In this document: positions 23,461 through 34,061 of the stretch, piece by piece
Numbering within the stretch: position 1 is the first letter of the stretch
Layout of the letters: each line of letters begins with the position of its first letter
Assembly (NCBI GenBank): GCA_022495995.1
Contig: JAFEMH010002446.1
Span: 1-64,000 of the forward strand
Reading direction: 5' to 3'
Length of the DNA: 64,000 nucleotides
From: Adenophora triphylla var. japonica
Lineage: Eukaryota > Streptophyta > Magnoliopsida > Asterales > Campanulaceae
Made by a program: the position numbers and the translations under genes
The notes under the pieces: generated by a model
Seen by the model: the letters and a program-made list of their open reading frames with translations, nothing else
Databases searched by the model: none
What the model was told of the DNA's origin: nothing

Positions 23461-24698
23461 CGCCGACAAGGCACCTTATCATTTGCCGAGAAAGGGATCT
23501 ATCAAGGCACACCTGTGCCTCACCAAAAGACGAGGAGCACCTCCTCGGTCGTCAACAAGGCAAGGCAAGGAAATGAGCTTCTCTATCCTTGCTCTACTCT
23601 CTTCCTCGGCACTCATTCAGTCTGACCAAGCATAACAAGCCGAGGAGCATGCCTGCTAGGCATACGGACAGAAAGCAATATTAATCCTACTCAAACAAGG
23701 AATGTGGATAGTTATAATCCAACTATGATTATAACCTACTCACACACAACTTCCTAATCAAAGATGGACTCTATATCCTTACACCTATTAATACAAACCA
23801 TAATTCACTTATTTTGATAACGCATATTTTGACTCTAAACTTTTGTCAATTGATTTGCTTTCTATATCACACAAATACTTACTTTCATGCCAGAGGGCCT
23901 TCGCCGGTAAAGCCCCGGCTTAGTTTACGTGTTGTTCTTCTTTTTCAGGCTATTCAAACATACATGATACAACAATCTGCCGCTGGATTTGGTCTGATCC
24001 GAACGTTTTTGGCATCATCAGTTTGGTTCAATTGTCGGAAAACGATTCGTATTATCCATTGAATAGATTGAAAAAAATTTGCTTCACTTTCCTAATCCTA
24101 ATGGAGGACGGATATACTGCAAGCATCACTCCTGATTCAGATAATATTCTTGTGAAAGAGACTCATAATAACACTAGGACTGCTTTTTTATCTTGCCAAT
24201 GGGGAATTACCACCTCCTCCACCGTTGATTGATGGGCTGCCACCTCTAAAAATGAATCTGCATTCTAGGGGACAACTAGTAACCGAGGTAGTGCTGCCAA
24301 ACCCTCCTCATCGTCAATACCGAGGAAGGCCAGCCGGCAGCCAGACGGGGAGGAATGCTACCCAAGGGGGCACTGGGGTTCCCCCCCCCTAAGTTCACCG
24401 CAAAACTCTCTTGAATCAACAGATGGAAACTCTGCAACTCATTTATGAAACACAAAATGCCTTGCTACAATTGAATCCTAAGCGCTCCCCGACTGAATTC
24501 ATGAGGCCTAAAAGGACTGAAAATTCCCTTGTAGGGGAAAGTCAAGTTGACAAGCGTGGTAGTTGGGGGAATAGAAAAAATCTTCCTTATGACCAACATC
24601 CCCCTCATCATGGCATTGCTGGTAGATTCAAGCAAAACCCCCAAGATGTCCCTCCTCGTCATAAGGCTCCTAGACATGAAAACACACAAAACAATGAG
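23461..24698 (+). mobile_element. Element E: LTR 3' part, PBS-like site and gag remnant
   Basis: The presumed U3 contains GGCACA-CC-TGTGCC (about 23510) and CGAGGAG-CAC-CTCCTCG (about 23529). The U5 block at 23875-23950 repeats E1. TTTTTGGCATCATCAGTTTGG at about 24006-24026 resembles a decayed TGGCGCCGTC-type Ty3 PBS. After it, short plus-strand frames (MEDGYTASITP from 24101; MNQQMETLQL to 24700) suggest gag. The remnant stops at 24698, where LTR D begins, so D probably inserted into it. Confidence 0.4.
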
Positions 24699-26268
24699 TG
24701 ATGGATAAAAATCCTCTTGTAATAAAATACCTAGCAAGTGTACTAGCTACCGTTGTAGTAGTATGCACAAGCAAGGGTCGAATCCACAGAGACTTGAGTG
24801 AATTAACAAGTTGATTTAATTAGTGTAAAGTAACCAGGGGGTTTTGATTTTGGTTGATTAACCTAATATTGAAAAGCAAATAAATTAAACTAATGAAAAT
24901 AAAGCAAAGATTGAAATCAAGAATGACAACGGGATTCACGGATTGGGTTTCACAATGCATTCACTTTATGCTATTTTATCACTTAAAGAAAACATCAATT
25001 TCATTCTAGGGTTCATTTACAAAATCATGAGTTGGGACGGTTTGGTGTACGATTTGCAACTCAAATATTCTCTTTTTTATTATACTTCCAGTTACGTTTA
25101 ATATAATAATCCAAGAAAACCTTAAAATCGAAAGAATATTTGAACCTAAACCAATTGATTTCAGTTACGTCCTCAATTAAGTCTAATTAGTAAAATAATG
25201 GTCATCTATCTATGTCCGAGTTACCGTAGCAATTGATACCCACAAATTCTAGGGCCAAAAGTATCTTAACATAAATGTGAAACCCTAGAACGGATTAAAA
25301 ATATTTTACCACTCTAGAAAGAAATTGAATTAAGATTGAAAAGTTATAGCATAAAGATCATGTAATGTGATTCCCAATTCGCAAATCAAATATTTAGCTA
25401 CTCATAATAAAAATTACAAAATTAAAATAATAACATTAACCCTGGAAAAATCGTCAAAAGAAACAATGGTGTTGTTCTTGATTTATTCTGGCAACAGTAA
25501 CTTCTCTCTATAAAATACTCACTTACAGTTTGTATTTATACCTAGGGCATCAGTGTGCAAACACTGTAGCAACCAAGACAAATTCGCCTAAAATCCGGCT
25601 GCAATTCGCGCCTTTAATCCGTCTATGAGCGGTCGCCCACAACGGCCCAGCGGCTGCCCAACTGAACAGAAGCTTCACGGCCTGATTTCCATGTTTTCAG
25701 CGGCCGCCCAAACAGATCCCAGCGACCGCCCACAGTCACAGCCACAGCCACTCCAAGCCTCGGCCAGCCTTGCCTGCAATGGCCGGCCACTCTCAGCTGT
25801 GCTTGGCCATTTTTCTGTGCCGTGGCCCCATTTTTCAGCAAGCCTTGGTTTTTGATTTTGTCCCATTTTAAATTCGTTTCGCAACAAATGGCTAAGTCGC
25901 ACTTTGATCACAATAATTTCCTCTTTTGCACTTACACTTTTGACCTTGAACTTTCATATTTTCACTTTGGCCCCGGACTTTATTTAACCAATTTTTCTTA
26001 TAATTTCCATAATTGTAGTTTGGTCCTTGAATTTCCACAATTTACATTTTGGCCCTTAAACTTCATAATTTCAGTTTAGTCCTCCGCTTTACAGAATGCA
26101 ATTTGGTCCCAAAACTTTCAAAGTAGGTTCAAATCTTCTATTTTCAGCATTGTTTCACTTCAGTCCTTGAAATATCAAAACACTAAAATATACGTTAAAT
26201 TCTCAAGGTTTTGAACAGAAAATAAGCTTAGGAACATATCTTTTGGATGGGTAAAACCACATTCATCA
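24699..26268 (-). repeat. LTR D: 3' LTR of a minus-strand element, 1570 bp
   Basis: Left edge TGATGGATAAAAAT and right edge CACATTCATCA; on the element strand TGATGAATGTG...TTTATCCATCA. It is preceded on the element strand by the polypurine tract at 26269-26282. It includes the 'ctagcaagtgtactagc' and 'gggtcgaatccacag' phrases widespread in plant retroelement LTRs. Superfamily is uncertain; I favour Ty3. Confidence 0.7.
25533..25732 (-). promoter_or_regulatory. U3 promoter of LTR D with inverted repeat and two palindrome pairs
   Basis: TATTTATA (25533-25540) is a TATA box on the element strand. Ten bases upstream is CAGTGT-GCAA-ACACTG (25551-25566). Further upstream are four related G/C-rich motifs in two pairs: 25627/25648 and 25698/25720, spaced 21 and 22 bp (GAGCGGTCGCCCA, CAGCGGCTGCCCA, CAGCGGCCGCCCA, CAGCGACCGCCCA). 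Confidence 0.6.
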
Positions 26269-26282
26269 AATACCCCCAAACT
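26269..26282 (-). promoter_or_regulatory. Polypurine tract of element D
   Basis: AATACCCCCAAACT on the plus strand, i.e. AGTTTGGGGGTATT on the element strand, adjacent to LTR D. Confidence 0.75.
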
Positions 26283-27808
26283 TACATTTTGCTCGTCCTC
26301 GAGTAAAACAAAAGAACTAAACAAAAACAAAACTGTCCTAACAACTAAAAACAATCAACAAAAAATATTTTTGATATGTTCTCAATATATACAAGGTTGT
26401 CGGCCAAAAAAGTCTCAGATTCTCACTTAAATATGCTAAACAAGTGCCAATAAGAATATGCAATTACAATTACATTAATGCATCTAACCCACAATTTTCC
26501 ACCTCGGCCTGAATGATGAATGAAAAATGGGAGATCATGATCACTAAGATAAGATTGTTTATGGGTTCACTAAAACATGCCCTACATCACAGATAACAAT
26601 ACAATTTACTAGGATACTCATATGCACGATTACGCACTTGTCAACCTGATTACTCAATATTGAACATGAATTATGGCTTTAGGGTTAAATCCACAACAAT
26701 TGTGGGGCTAGGTTCGCGGGTATAAATGAAGGAATGGACATACAAACACAAGAATGTGAAATTAAAAGTCTTCCATTGCATATTACTCCTTCCGGAATTT
26801 CAGCTTTTCCGCTCGCCTTTGTTTCCCCAATACTTCAACCCCCAACCTAGACTTTGTCATACTTTATACACTTGGGGTTGAAAGCATTCTCTCTCTCAAA
26901 ATATGTCACTAATCAAATATAATTCACAACATTAGGGGGCAAGCTATTTCTTTTTTTTTTTTTCAAACTTGAACTTGAACTTTTTTTTGGTTCTTGCCCC
27001 CTTTTATACAATACACATACACATCCACTTCACAATTTTTGACCTTGACCTCACCCATTCCCATATTTTCCCTATGTAACCCCCAAACTTGAACTTTTCA
27101 AATTTCACATTCTTTCAAAGGTAGGATAAACTTATTCTAGGTGTCAAGGGTTAGGGAGTAGGCGTCAAATGAAGGCGAATGGTGGTCTAGATGTTCCATT
27201 CTTTCTAAACAGGCTCAAAACGGGATCAAGTGACAATTCATATATAGACAGTGACGAGAAAGTCGAAGGCTCACAAGAGGGTTGTCAAAAAATAAAAGCC
27301 ATAAATATCAAGTAATCTATTGATTTGTTATTGACAAGCGTGCAACCATGTTCTAGGACCCCGAGAATGTCAAAGTGAACCCATAAAGGACACCTAAATT
27401 AATGACCATGATCAAGAAGTATGATGGAAGTGAATGGTGGTGCAATTGTGTTTTACATGTTCTAATGCAATTCTAATTAACATATTCAAATTGGCACAGA
27501 CTAGCAAAACTCAATCAAAATCCCTCAAATCATCACGGACGTTGGCCAACTTCCTAACATATAATGAGAACATAATTTTTAAAATTTTTCTATTTTTTTG
27601 GAGGGTGACACTATATACATTCCCCTATAAACCCACAAACTCGGAGAGATATCTACCCCCAAACTCAAAACAAGCTATGTACTCATAGCAAAGAGAACAA
27701 AAGCATGCCTCGGGTTTTGAAGGACGATATGACACAACAAAACAAATAAAATAAAACAAATAACACGTACCTACTTGGGTTTCCTCCCAATTAGCGCATT
27801 TAGTTAAG
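26283..27808 (-). other. 3' non-coding region of element D
   Basis: No open frame on the element strand. Contains T-runs (26948-26963) and the phrase 'ggtttcctcccaattagcgcattt' style junction near 27779-27800, seen in plant retroelement 3' regions. Interrupted at 27813 by the SIRE-type element and continued at 40425-40699. Confidence 0.45.
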
Positions 27809-27813
27809 GTCGT
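27809..27813. repeat. Left target-site duplication of SIRE element (GTCGT)
   Basis: GTCGT is repeated at 40420-40424 after the right LTR. Confidence 0.9.
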
Positions 27814-29250
27814 TGTTAGGTCCCAAATGGTAGGAATCAGGCTAGAGGGGGGGGTGAATAGCCTGTTTAAACTTTTAGCTTAAAAACTCTGATTCTTTGT
27901 AAAAAGTTGTAGGTAACACTCTTACTAACCATTAGATTGATTTTGCACAGCGGAGATTACAGTTAGGCTAGGTTTACAACCGGTTAGGTAGAGTTTCAAA
28001 ACCAGTAAGTTAAAAACCTCATGCAAACAAAAACAAATTATATTTCCAAGTAAGACAAACAAGTTAAGCAGTAAGTTGAGCCAATAGGTTGTGACCAGTT
28101 GAGAGAATGTCAACCAGTTACAACTACACAAAATAAACAATCACACGTAAGAATGACACGTTGTTTGAAGAGGTTCACAGTGTTAAATAACTGCTACGTC
28201 CTCTACCAAGTTTGGTCAGAACTTGGATTTGTGAAAGTGCACTACTATATTAATGGTTCCTACCTATTACAAGTTGCAAGCCAATGATTGAAGGCTGCCA
28301 AACTAAAGGTGACCACTAACGGATCGTGCTACAATAAAGACCTGGTGTTTTCTAGAGATGTGCTCACAAGTTGAGCTGATTTCTCTAGGGTGTTGTGTGT
28401 GAATCAATCAATGTGTTCCAAAGGTAGTCTAATGAAGGAACACTACAACATTGATTGAGGTGCACAGTGTATAAGTCCTAACAGAGATGTCTAGTGAATA
28501 AGGGGACTTGAATTGAATGCCTTGAACTATGGAGTTTGCAGGTGGGTAATTCAAAGCAACTCACTCTCAAGAATCATAAATGCACCAACCTTCTTCAATG
28601 CTCCAGGAAAGCTATTTATAGTGAACTTTGAAAAGGAGCCATTGTCTTTGAAGAGGTTGCAATGATGACTTGATCAGGCATGCCTTTGAATGAAGGATCT
28701 TTGCATTAAATGCCTGAGATAGGAGAGAGAAGATTTTCTTTGGGTGGTTGGAAGGATGTGAGTACTGGTTATTTTGACAATCTATTTTGAGCTTCTGACA
28801 GCCGCAGGAATGTCACTTCAGCGTCTATTCAGCATGCTTGCTTTACCAACTTTAGCTAAAGGGATTGCTGGGTAGTTGGGAGCAATAAATGCTTCAGTTA
28901 GGCTAGGCTGAGGGAAGCTTGCTGAGAAAGCCTTAATCGGCAAGAAATAAGTTATAACCTGTGAAGGTTACATCAGCTAGGTGGGGTAACCGGTTAGGTT
29001 AGGAACACCGGTTGAGAACAATCGGTTAGGTAGCCAAACCGAGTCACTCACAAAAATCAAAGGGGGCAAATCTTCACATCTTCAAGGTCTTGAGAAAATT
29101 ACATGATTCAAAAACACTGGCACTAGCACTAAGGGATCCTATCATACATAAAAAAATTCTATTTGGTCTAATTAAAATTAGGGGTCCTCAATAATGCTTG
29201 TTGTGATTGGGTTTAAGCAATTTTAAACTTAAACATATATTTGACTAACA
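27814..29250 (-). repeat. 3' LTR of SIRE element
   Basis: TGTTAGGTCC to TTGACTAACA, with complementary ends TGTTAG/CTAACA. TATA-like TATTTATAG near 28613 (element-strand CTATAAATA). A perfect palindrome AGGCATGCCT lies near 28677, about 60 bp upstream of the TATA. Confidence 0.93.
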
Positions 29251-29263
29251 ATCTCCTCCTAAT
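29251..29263 (-). promoter_or_regulatory. Polypurine tract of SIRE element
   Basis: ATCTCCTCCTAAT on the plus strand, i.e. ATTAGGAGGAGAT on the element strand, abutting the 3' LTR. Confidence 0.85.
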
Positions 29264-29773
29264 TGCTTAAGTCCAATCACCCTAGGTTAGCATCATCTTG
29301 ACGTAGTAAAAGAATGACTGAGAGTTTATCTTTTAGATATGTCATTCCCTAAGTCAAGTAACAATTTAGATGTAACCTAAGAAAGCTTACAGAAAAATTG
29401 AAAGCTAAAATTTAAAACAAGTTAAAGGTAAAATATTTTTGAATGAGTAAACCTGCAAAATGAAACAGTTAGAACAGTTTGAACATTCAAAAACAATTAA
29501 AAAGGAAATAAGGAAAGACAAATCATTCAAAACAACAAAGTTTGAGTTCAAGGAAATCTCATTGATTAAGCTGCAACCGGTTAGGCAAAAGATGGAAAGA
29601 CAAATTCATCATCGGTTACATTCTAGACTGGAGCAGGAGGGTCATCGGTTGGAGGCAAATCCTTGGGGTCTGAAGGAGGAGTAGCCGATGGACTGACCGG
29701 TTGGGTGCGAGATTTCTTTGATGATCTCTTGGCTTCCTTCTCATCTCTCTTCCTTTTCATCCTAGCGTACTTC

Positions 29774-30736
29774 TCAAAGATCACGGTCTGCTAACATCTT
29801 CTTGAGTACATCATTTTCTGTTTTAAGCTTGATCCTCTCAGTGTTGGTCTTTCTAAACAAAGAGGCTTGATCGGTAAGCTTCTGGTTCAACCTTTTGATT
29901 TCCTCGGTTGCAAGCTTCAAATCGGTTTGGGCATCCTTGGCGGTGTTCATAAGCTCTTTGTTCAACTGAGACAAGGCACCTAGCTGAGTAGAGAGATCAG
30001 TGATCTTGGCATCCTTGTCAAAAAGATCGGCCACATAGTTAGCTAGATCCTTAGCATAACTGTGCTCCATTCTGTCTAACCTCTTTTCTTCCTCCTCCTG
30101 ATTGGACTTAACCATACTCGCAACCAGGGCATCATAAAGTTCACAAAGATCACGAACAACAACTGGTCGGTTGAGTTCTTCTTCAGGAACTGGTTGTGGA
30201 GCTTCAGGTGAAGGATCAGCGTCGGCAGCAGCATCACTATCAGAAGAGGAATCAACGGTTGAGGAGCTGACCGATATACCAGGAGGACCGGTTGGATGAG
30301 CTGCAACTGTCAAGGCAAGAACCGGTTGAGGAGTGAATACTTGGATGGCAAGGGAAGGGTTAGGTGGAGAATGGGGAATGGTAGGAGGCTTCTCGGTGAG
30401 ATGTGCAGTAAGAGGAATAGAGCGACCGGTAAGGGATGGAGTTGGAGAACCGGTAGAGGCATCGGTTGAAGAATCGGTTGAAGAGTTGACATGAACTGGA
30501 CCGATCCTAGAGACTTGACCGGTTGGAGAAAAGGTAATCTCCTCATCAACTGATACAGAAGAGGCAACAGAGGGGCTAAACACAAGGAAGTCATTGGGGT
30601 CAGAAGAGATAAGTGAATCAGACTCAAGGCTAAGAGCAATGGCATTCTGAATGTCATGGGCTTCATCAAATGCTGAGGCAACCAGATCAGCAGCACTAGG
30701 AGCCAATGATAAAGCATGTTGCCTTGATCGAATCAA
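29774..30736 (-). pseudogene. SIRE accessory region, C-terminal frame with coiled coil and UIM-like motif
   Basis: A 320-codon open frame downstream of the env-like frame. The N-terminal third has DIQNAIALSLESD (about 30617-30660), which fits the ubiquitin-interacting-motif pattern hydrophobic-x-x-Ala-x-x-x-Ser. The middle is Ser/Thr/Pro-rich (residues about 55-200). The last 80-100 residues are a strong heptad-type coiled coil (QLNKELM, EIKRLNQKL, IKLKTENDVLKKM). It lies in another frame than 31005-33356, so it is either a separate accessory ORF or the frameshifted end of the same protein. No function is known to me. Confidence 0.6.
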
Positions 30737-31004
30737 AGGAATAACCCTGAGAGCAAGGAGAAGTAGGGAAGCTTATCGAATGTTGCTCCATGGCCGAGGA
30801 TTGCCATTTCTCATAATAGAAAGCTGGGTCACATTTGGCATTAACCCAACTCTGTGAGTAACTTCGTAGGACCATCTCAAAATACGTAGCTCCAAAACCT
30901 GGGAAATGCGGTTGTTGACCGAAAGATAACGCATAAAAATATCTGCAGAAGAGAATGTGCACTCAATCGGTCCAGAGGCGGTCGAGCAAATTCACCTTGA
31001 ATTC

Positions 31005-33356
31005 TTATGTGTGACGGTTTTGAGATTTGGAGGGAGAGAATATCGGTTTCTGCTTGGTAGGGATGTTGGTGACCAACTGTTGATCGGTTTTGGAGGGCTT
31101 AACCGATTGACCTTTGGGTGGAGGAAACCGTTTACGAAGTTTAAGCACAACCGGTTTTTGGGCTTTAGAACTGGTTTCCCCAGGGCCAACCGTTCTGGAG
31201 AGGTAGAAGGGAATACCAACATCTTTCTCTTTCAATTTCTTGAGCTCTTGGGAAAAAGGAGGGGGATCAGAAACAATTTTGTACTCAGCACGGCTAGAGA
31301 TCTTCTCATGAATACCAAAGAGGGGAATGCCATGAGAGGTGCGAGGAATGGAAGACTTTGAAGTGTAATAGTTTAAGGGAGAAAATATATCTTTCTGATA
31401 GAGGCAAGGATCAGCATAGACTGGTGGAACAGCAGGATCTAGAATATTAAATTCATCATCATCATCAGAGATATCCTCCACTTCAAAGAAATCAGATTCG
31501 TCATCAGGAGTAGAAGTAGTGGGAGGCACAGACTGAATCTCCTCCTCAATTCTTGGAGGGCTTGAAAGCATTGATTGAATTTCTCTTACCTGGCTGTCAA
31601 GAATAGACGCTTGAAGAGCTTGAGCAGTAGCTAGAGCATCGGCTCGGTCTTGTAGCCGTTTTTCCTCCACATCAAATAGGCTAGCAGCTATAGCCTGCTG
31701 CAAAAGGACATCATCAGCATCAATCGGTTGAGATACTCCAAGCGGTTCAGTAGATACATCGGTTGGAGGGATTGAGACCGGTGGAGACATCATCGGTTGA
31801 GTAGATGTCGGTTTGTCAGTAGTGCCTCCTCCCAATGGAGTAATCGATGATGTATCGGTAATGCCTCCTCCTAGGCTTCTAACCGTTGCCATCGGTTGAG
31901 GAGTGGTAAATGCTTGATCCGTACTCTCCATTCGGTCAGGCTTATCATCTCCATTAGAACTCGAGTCAGAACTAGACTCAGCAATCTCCTCAGATTTTTC
32001 TTTTTCTTCTTCTTCCCCATCATCTTCAAAAATAGCATCAATCTCTTCATCAGTAACCGTGGACCACTTGGTTTTGTTAGACTGAACTGATGAGAAGAAA
32101 TCGGCAAGGGAGACATTTCCAGCAGCTTTGAGCTCAGCATCCATATCTAGCAAATTATCTAACACATCCATCACATTCCTGATCAACTGGTTCTTTCTTG
32201 GGCCAAGGCTAACCGGTTCAGAGTCAAAGTTTGGGAGAGAGTCAAACTCCATCTCATATCTCCCAGACTGATAATAGTCAGTCTCAATCAACGTATCTTC
32301 AGCTCCATAGAGAATGGCAAAGTCTGCCCATACAGCTTGGACCATCATGTCCTGCCTCAATCTATCTTGAGCTAAGTAAACAGCATTCCATTTGAGGGGA
32401 AGCTGATCGAAGAATTTGTTGTACTGTTTGATGAGACTGCGCCTAGAAGATGAAAGATCAAAGTCTCTGAGTCGGCAAGGTCTACTGAAGTATACACACT
32501 TCTCAACATGTCGGTTTCCAAAGTCAATATAGTCTTGAATGTTGCCAACCGATACGGAAGACTTGTTAATTTCATGGAATTGGAGCAGCTTCCGAATAAA
32601 TGGTGGCAAATGATCAATTGGATAAACCCAACTAGGAGAGGGAGCAGACTGAGGATTAAAAGCCCAAGGATTGTTGTGGAAGATGTGGAAGGTAGGATTC
32701 CTGATCGGTTGGCATCTTCGGTAAGAGGGATTAGAGGCATGACCGGTGATGGGTATGTCATCGGTCAAGGTATCATGGCCAAGTAATCGGTTGGGGATGA
32801 AGGGTATGAATGAGGAAATGTCGGCTTCAATTCTCTTTCTTCTTTCTGCATTTTCTTTGGCTATTTGGGAAGGATTTTTTGGAATTGGTTTTGATTTTGA
32901 CGTGGTTGGAGGAGGAGTAGGAGGTTTGGATGATTTTCTAGCAGTCTTTTTGGGTCGGATAACGGTGGAGATGGGTTCATTGTCATCAACATCAGGTTCT
33001 GGAGATTTTCTCTTGGCCGGTGAGGGGATCGGTTGAGAAGGCTGAGGTTGATCAGAGACCGGTTTGGAGGTATCGGTTGGCTTCTTCTTCTTCGGTTGAG
33101 AAGGCTTCTTCTTAGCCGGTTGAGCTTCGGTTGGAGGTGCAATGGGAGTTGAAGGTTTAGCTTCTCTAAGAATCCTTGATTGATCAGCCTTGTCGAAAGC
33201 TTTGACAAAGGACTTAGGAACAGAAGGCTGACCACCAGAAATGGTAAAGATTGATGGGATTCTCATGAGGATTCTACTCATCAGGAGATAATGAATGGGC
33301 TTTGCCTTGTTTGATCCTCGGACAAGGGCTTCTCCTTCGAAATTTCTTGAAGGCAA
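31005..33356 (-). CDS. SIRE env-like protein, 783-codon open frame
   Basis: Long frame between RT and the 3' LTR, the position of the SIRE 'env-like' gene. Layout: basic, Pro/Lys-rich N-terminal 180 residues; a compact region (about 190-400) with NPWAFNPQS, PPFIRKLLQFHE and LIKQYNKFFDQLPLKW; an acidic Glu-rich stretch (EEEEKEKSEE, about 32000); and a Thr/Pro-rich part. A UIM-like motif, DDVLLQQAIAASLFD, lies near 31676-31720. No clear signal peptide or membrane span is seen, so the env label is positional only. The frame is joined upstream to RT through a TGA at 33357-33359. The first codon here is TTG, so a start is not established. Confidence 0.7.
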   Translation of the reverse strand: MPSRNFEGEALVRGSNKAKPIHYLLMSRILMRIPSIFTISGGQPSVPKSFVKAFDKADQSRILREAKPSTPIAPPTEAQPAKKKPSQPKKKKPTDTSKPVSDQPQPSQPIPSPAKRKSPEPDVDDNEPISTVIRPKKTARKSSKPPTPPPTTSKSKPIPKNPSQIAKENAERRKRIEADISSFIPFIPNRLLGHDTLTDDIPITGHASNPSYRRCQPIRNPTFHIFHNNPWAFNPQSAPSPSWVYPIDHLPPFIRKLLQFHEINKSSVSVGNIQDYIDFGNRHVEKCVYFSRPCRLRDFDLSSSRRSLIKQYNKFFDQLPLKWNAVYLAQDRLRQDMMVQAVWADFAILYGAEDTLIETDYYQSGRYEMEFDSLPNFDSEPVSLGPRKNQLIRNVMDVLDNLLDMDAELKAAGNVSLADFFSSVQSNKTKWSTVTDEEIDAIFEDDGEEEEKEKSEEIAESSSDSSSNGDDKPDRMESTDQAFTTPQPMATVRSLGGGITDTSSITPLGGGTTDKPTSTQPMMSPPVSIPPTDVSTEPLGVSQPIDADDVLLQQAIAASLFDVEEKRLQDRADALATAQALQASILDSQVREIQSMLSSPPRIEEEIQSVPPTTSTPDDESDFFEVEDISDDDDEFNILDPAVPPVYADPCLYQKDIFSPLNYYTSKSSIPRTSHGIPLFGIHEKISSRAEYKIVSDPPPFSQELKKLKEKDVGIPFYLSRTVGPGETSSKAQKPVVLKLRKRFPPPKGQSVKPSKTDQQLVTNIPTKQKPIFSPSKSQNRHT

Positions 33357-33359
33357 TCA

Positions 33360-34061
33360 AGATAACACGATAGATGAAAGCGCACCGCTTGAACTTCCTT
33401 TGAAGCATAACAAAAGCATGGCTTCCCATTGTATCATAGTGATACAATGATGGGAACTAGACCGGCAAATCACGCATCGGTCAATTACTTCGGCCAAGGC
33501 ATAGTGAACAGCATCTAGATCAGCTTTCTTGTTTCTTTCACCGGTCACAAATGGGTCGGTTCCACGAATGGTAGCCCATGCTAATTCCATATCTTTCGAA
33601 GTGACAGAAGATGAACCGGTTGAGGGAACGGTAGGGAAAGCATCGCCAATGGAGGTTGGGAAGAAATCAATGGAAAAACCACCAACAGTTGAAGTAATAT
33701 GGGATACAACACCGGGCTTAGGATTATCATCTACAACACCATTGTTGAAGAACTCATTGACAAGCTCATACATAATGTCATCAACATATATTTGAACTAA
33801 CAATGAATGACCATTATGCTTTGCAATAAATAAAGTGGTGTCGATTTTACCTCGTTCAAACTTCTCACTAAGTAGGAATTTGGAGAGAGTTTCATACCAT
33901 GCTCGAGGTGCTTGCTTGAGGCCGTACAAAGCTTTATTCAATTTGTAGACGTGATTAGGCTTCTTAGAGTCTTCAAATCCTGGTGGTTGATCAACATATA
34001 CAAGCTCTTTAAGTTCACCATTGAGAAAGGCACTTTTCACGTCCATTTGATATAGCTTAAA
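33360..34061 (-). pseudogene. Truncated RT fused in frame to env-like N-terminus (SIRE)
   Basis: Minus strand: [26 protein letters not shown], then VQIYVDDIM at about 33771-33795, the RT catalytic motif. Directly after it, at about 33770, the sequence changes to [11 protein letters not shown], which continues into env-like sequence ([19 protein letters not shown]). The normal RT thumb, connection and whole RNase H are missing. The join preserves the reading frame. TAA at 34062-34064 separates it from the preceding frame, and TGA at 33357 ends it. Confidence 0.85.

Noticed and set aside
23461..23560. Palindromes GGCACACCTGTGCC and CGAGGAGCACCTCCTCG as promoter elements
   Set aside because: They lie in the presumed U3 of element E but about 250 bp from any TATA-like sequence; inverted repeats of this size occur by chance several times in 64 kb.
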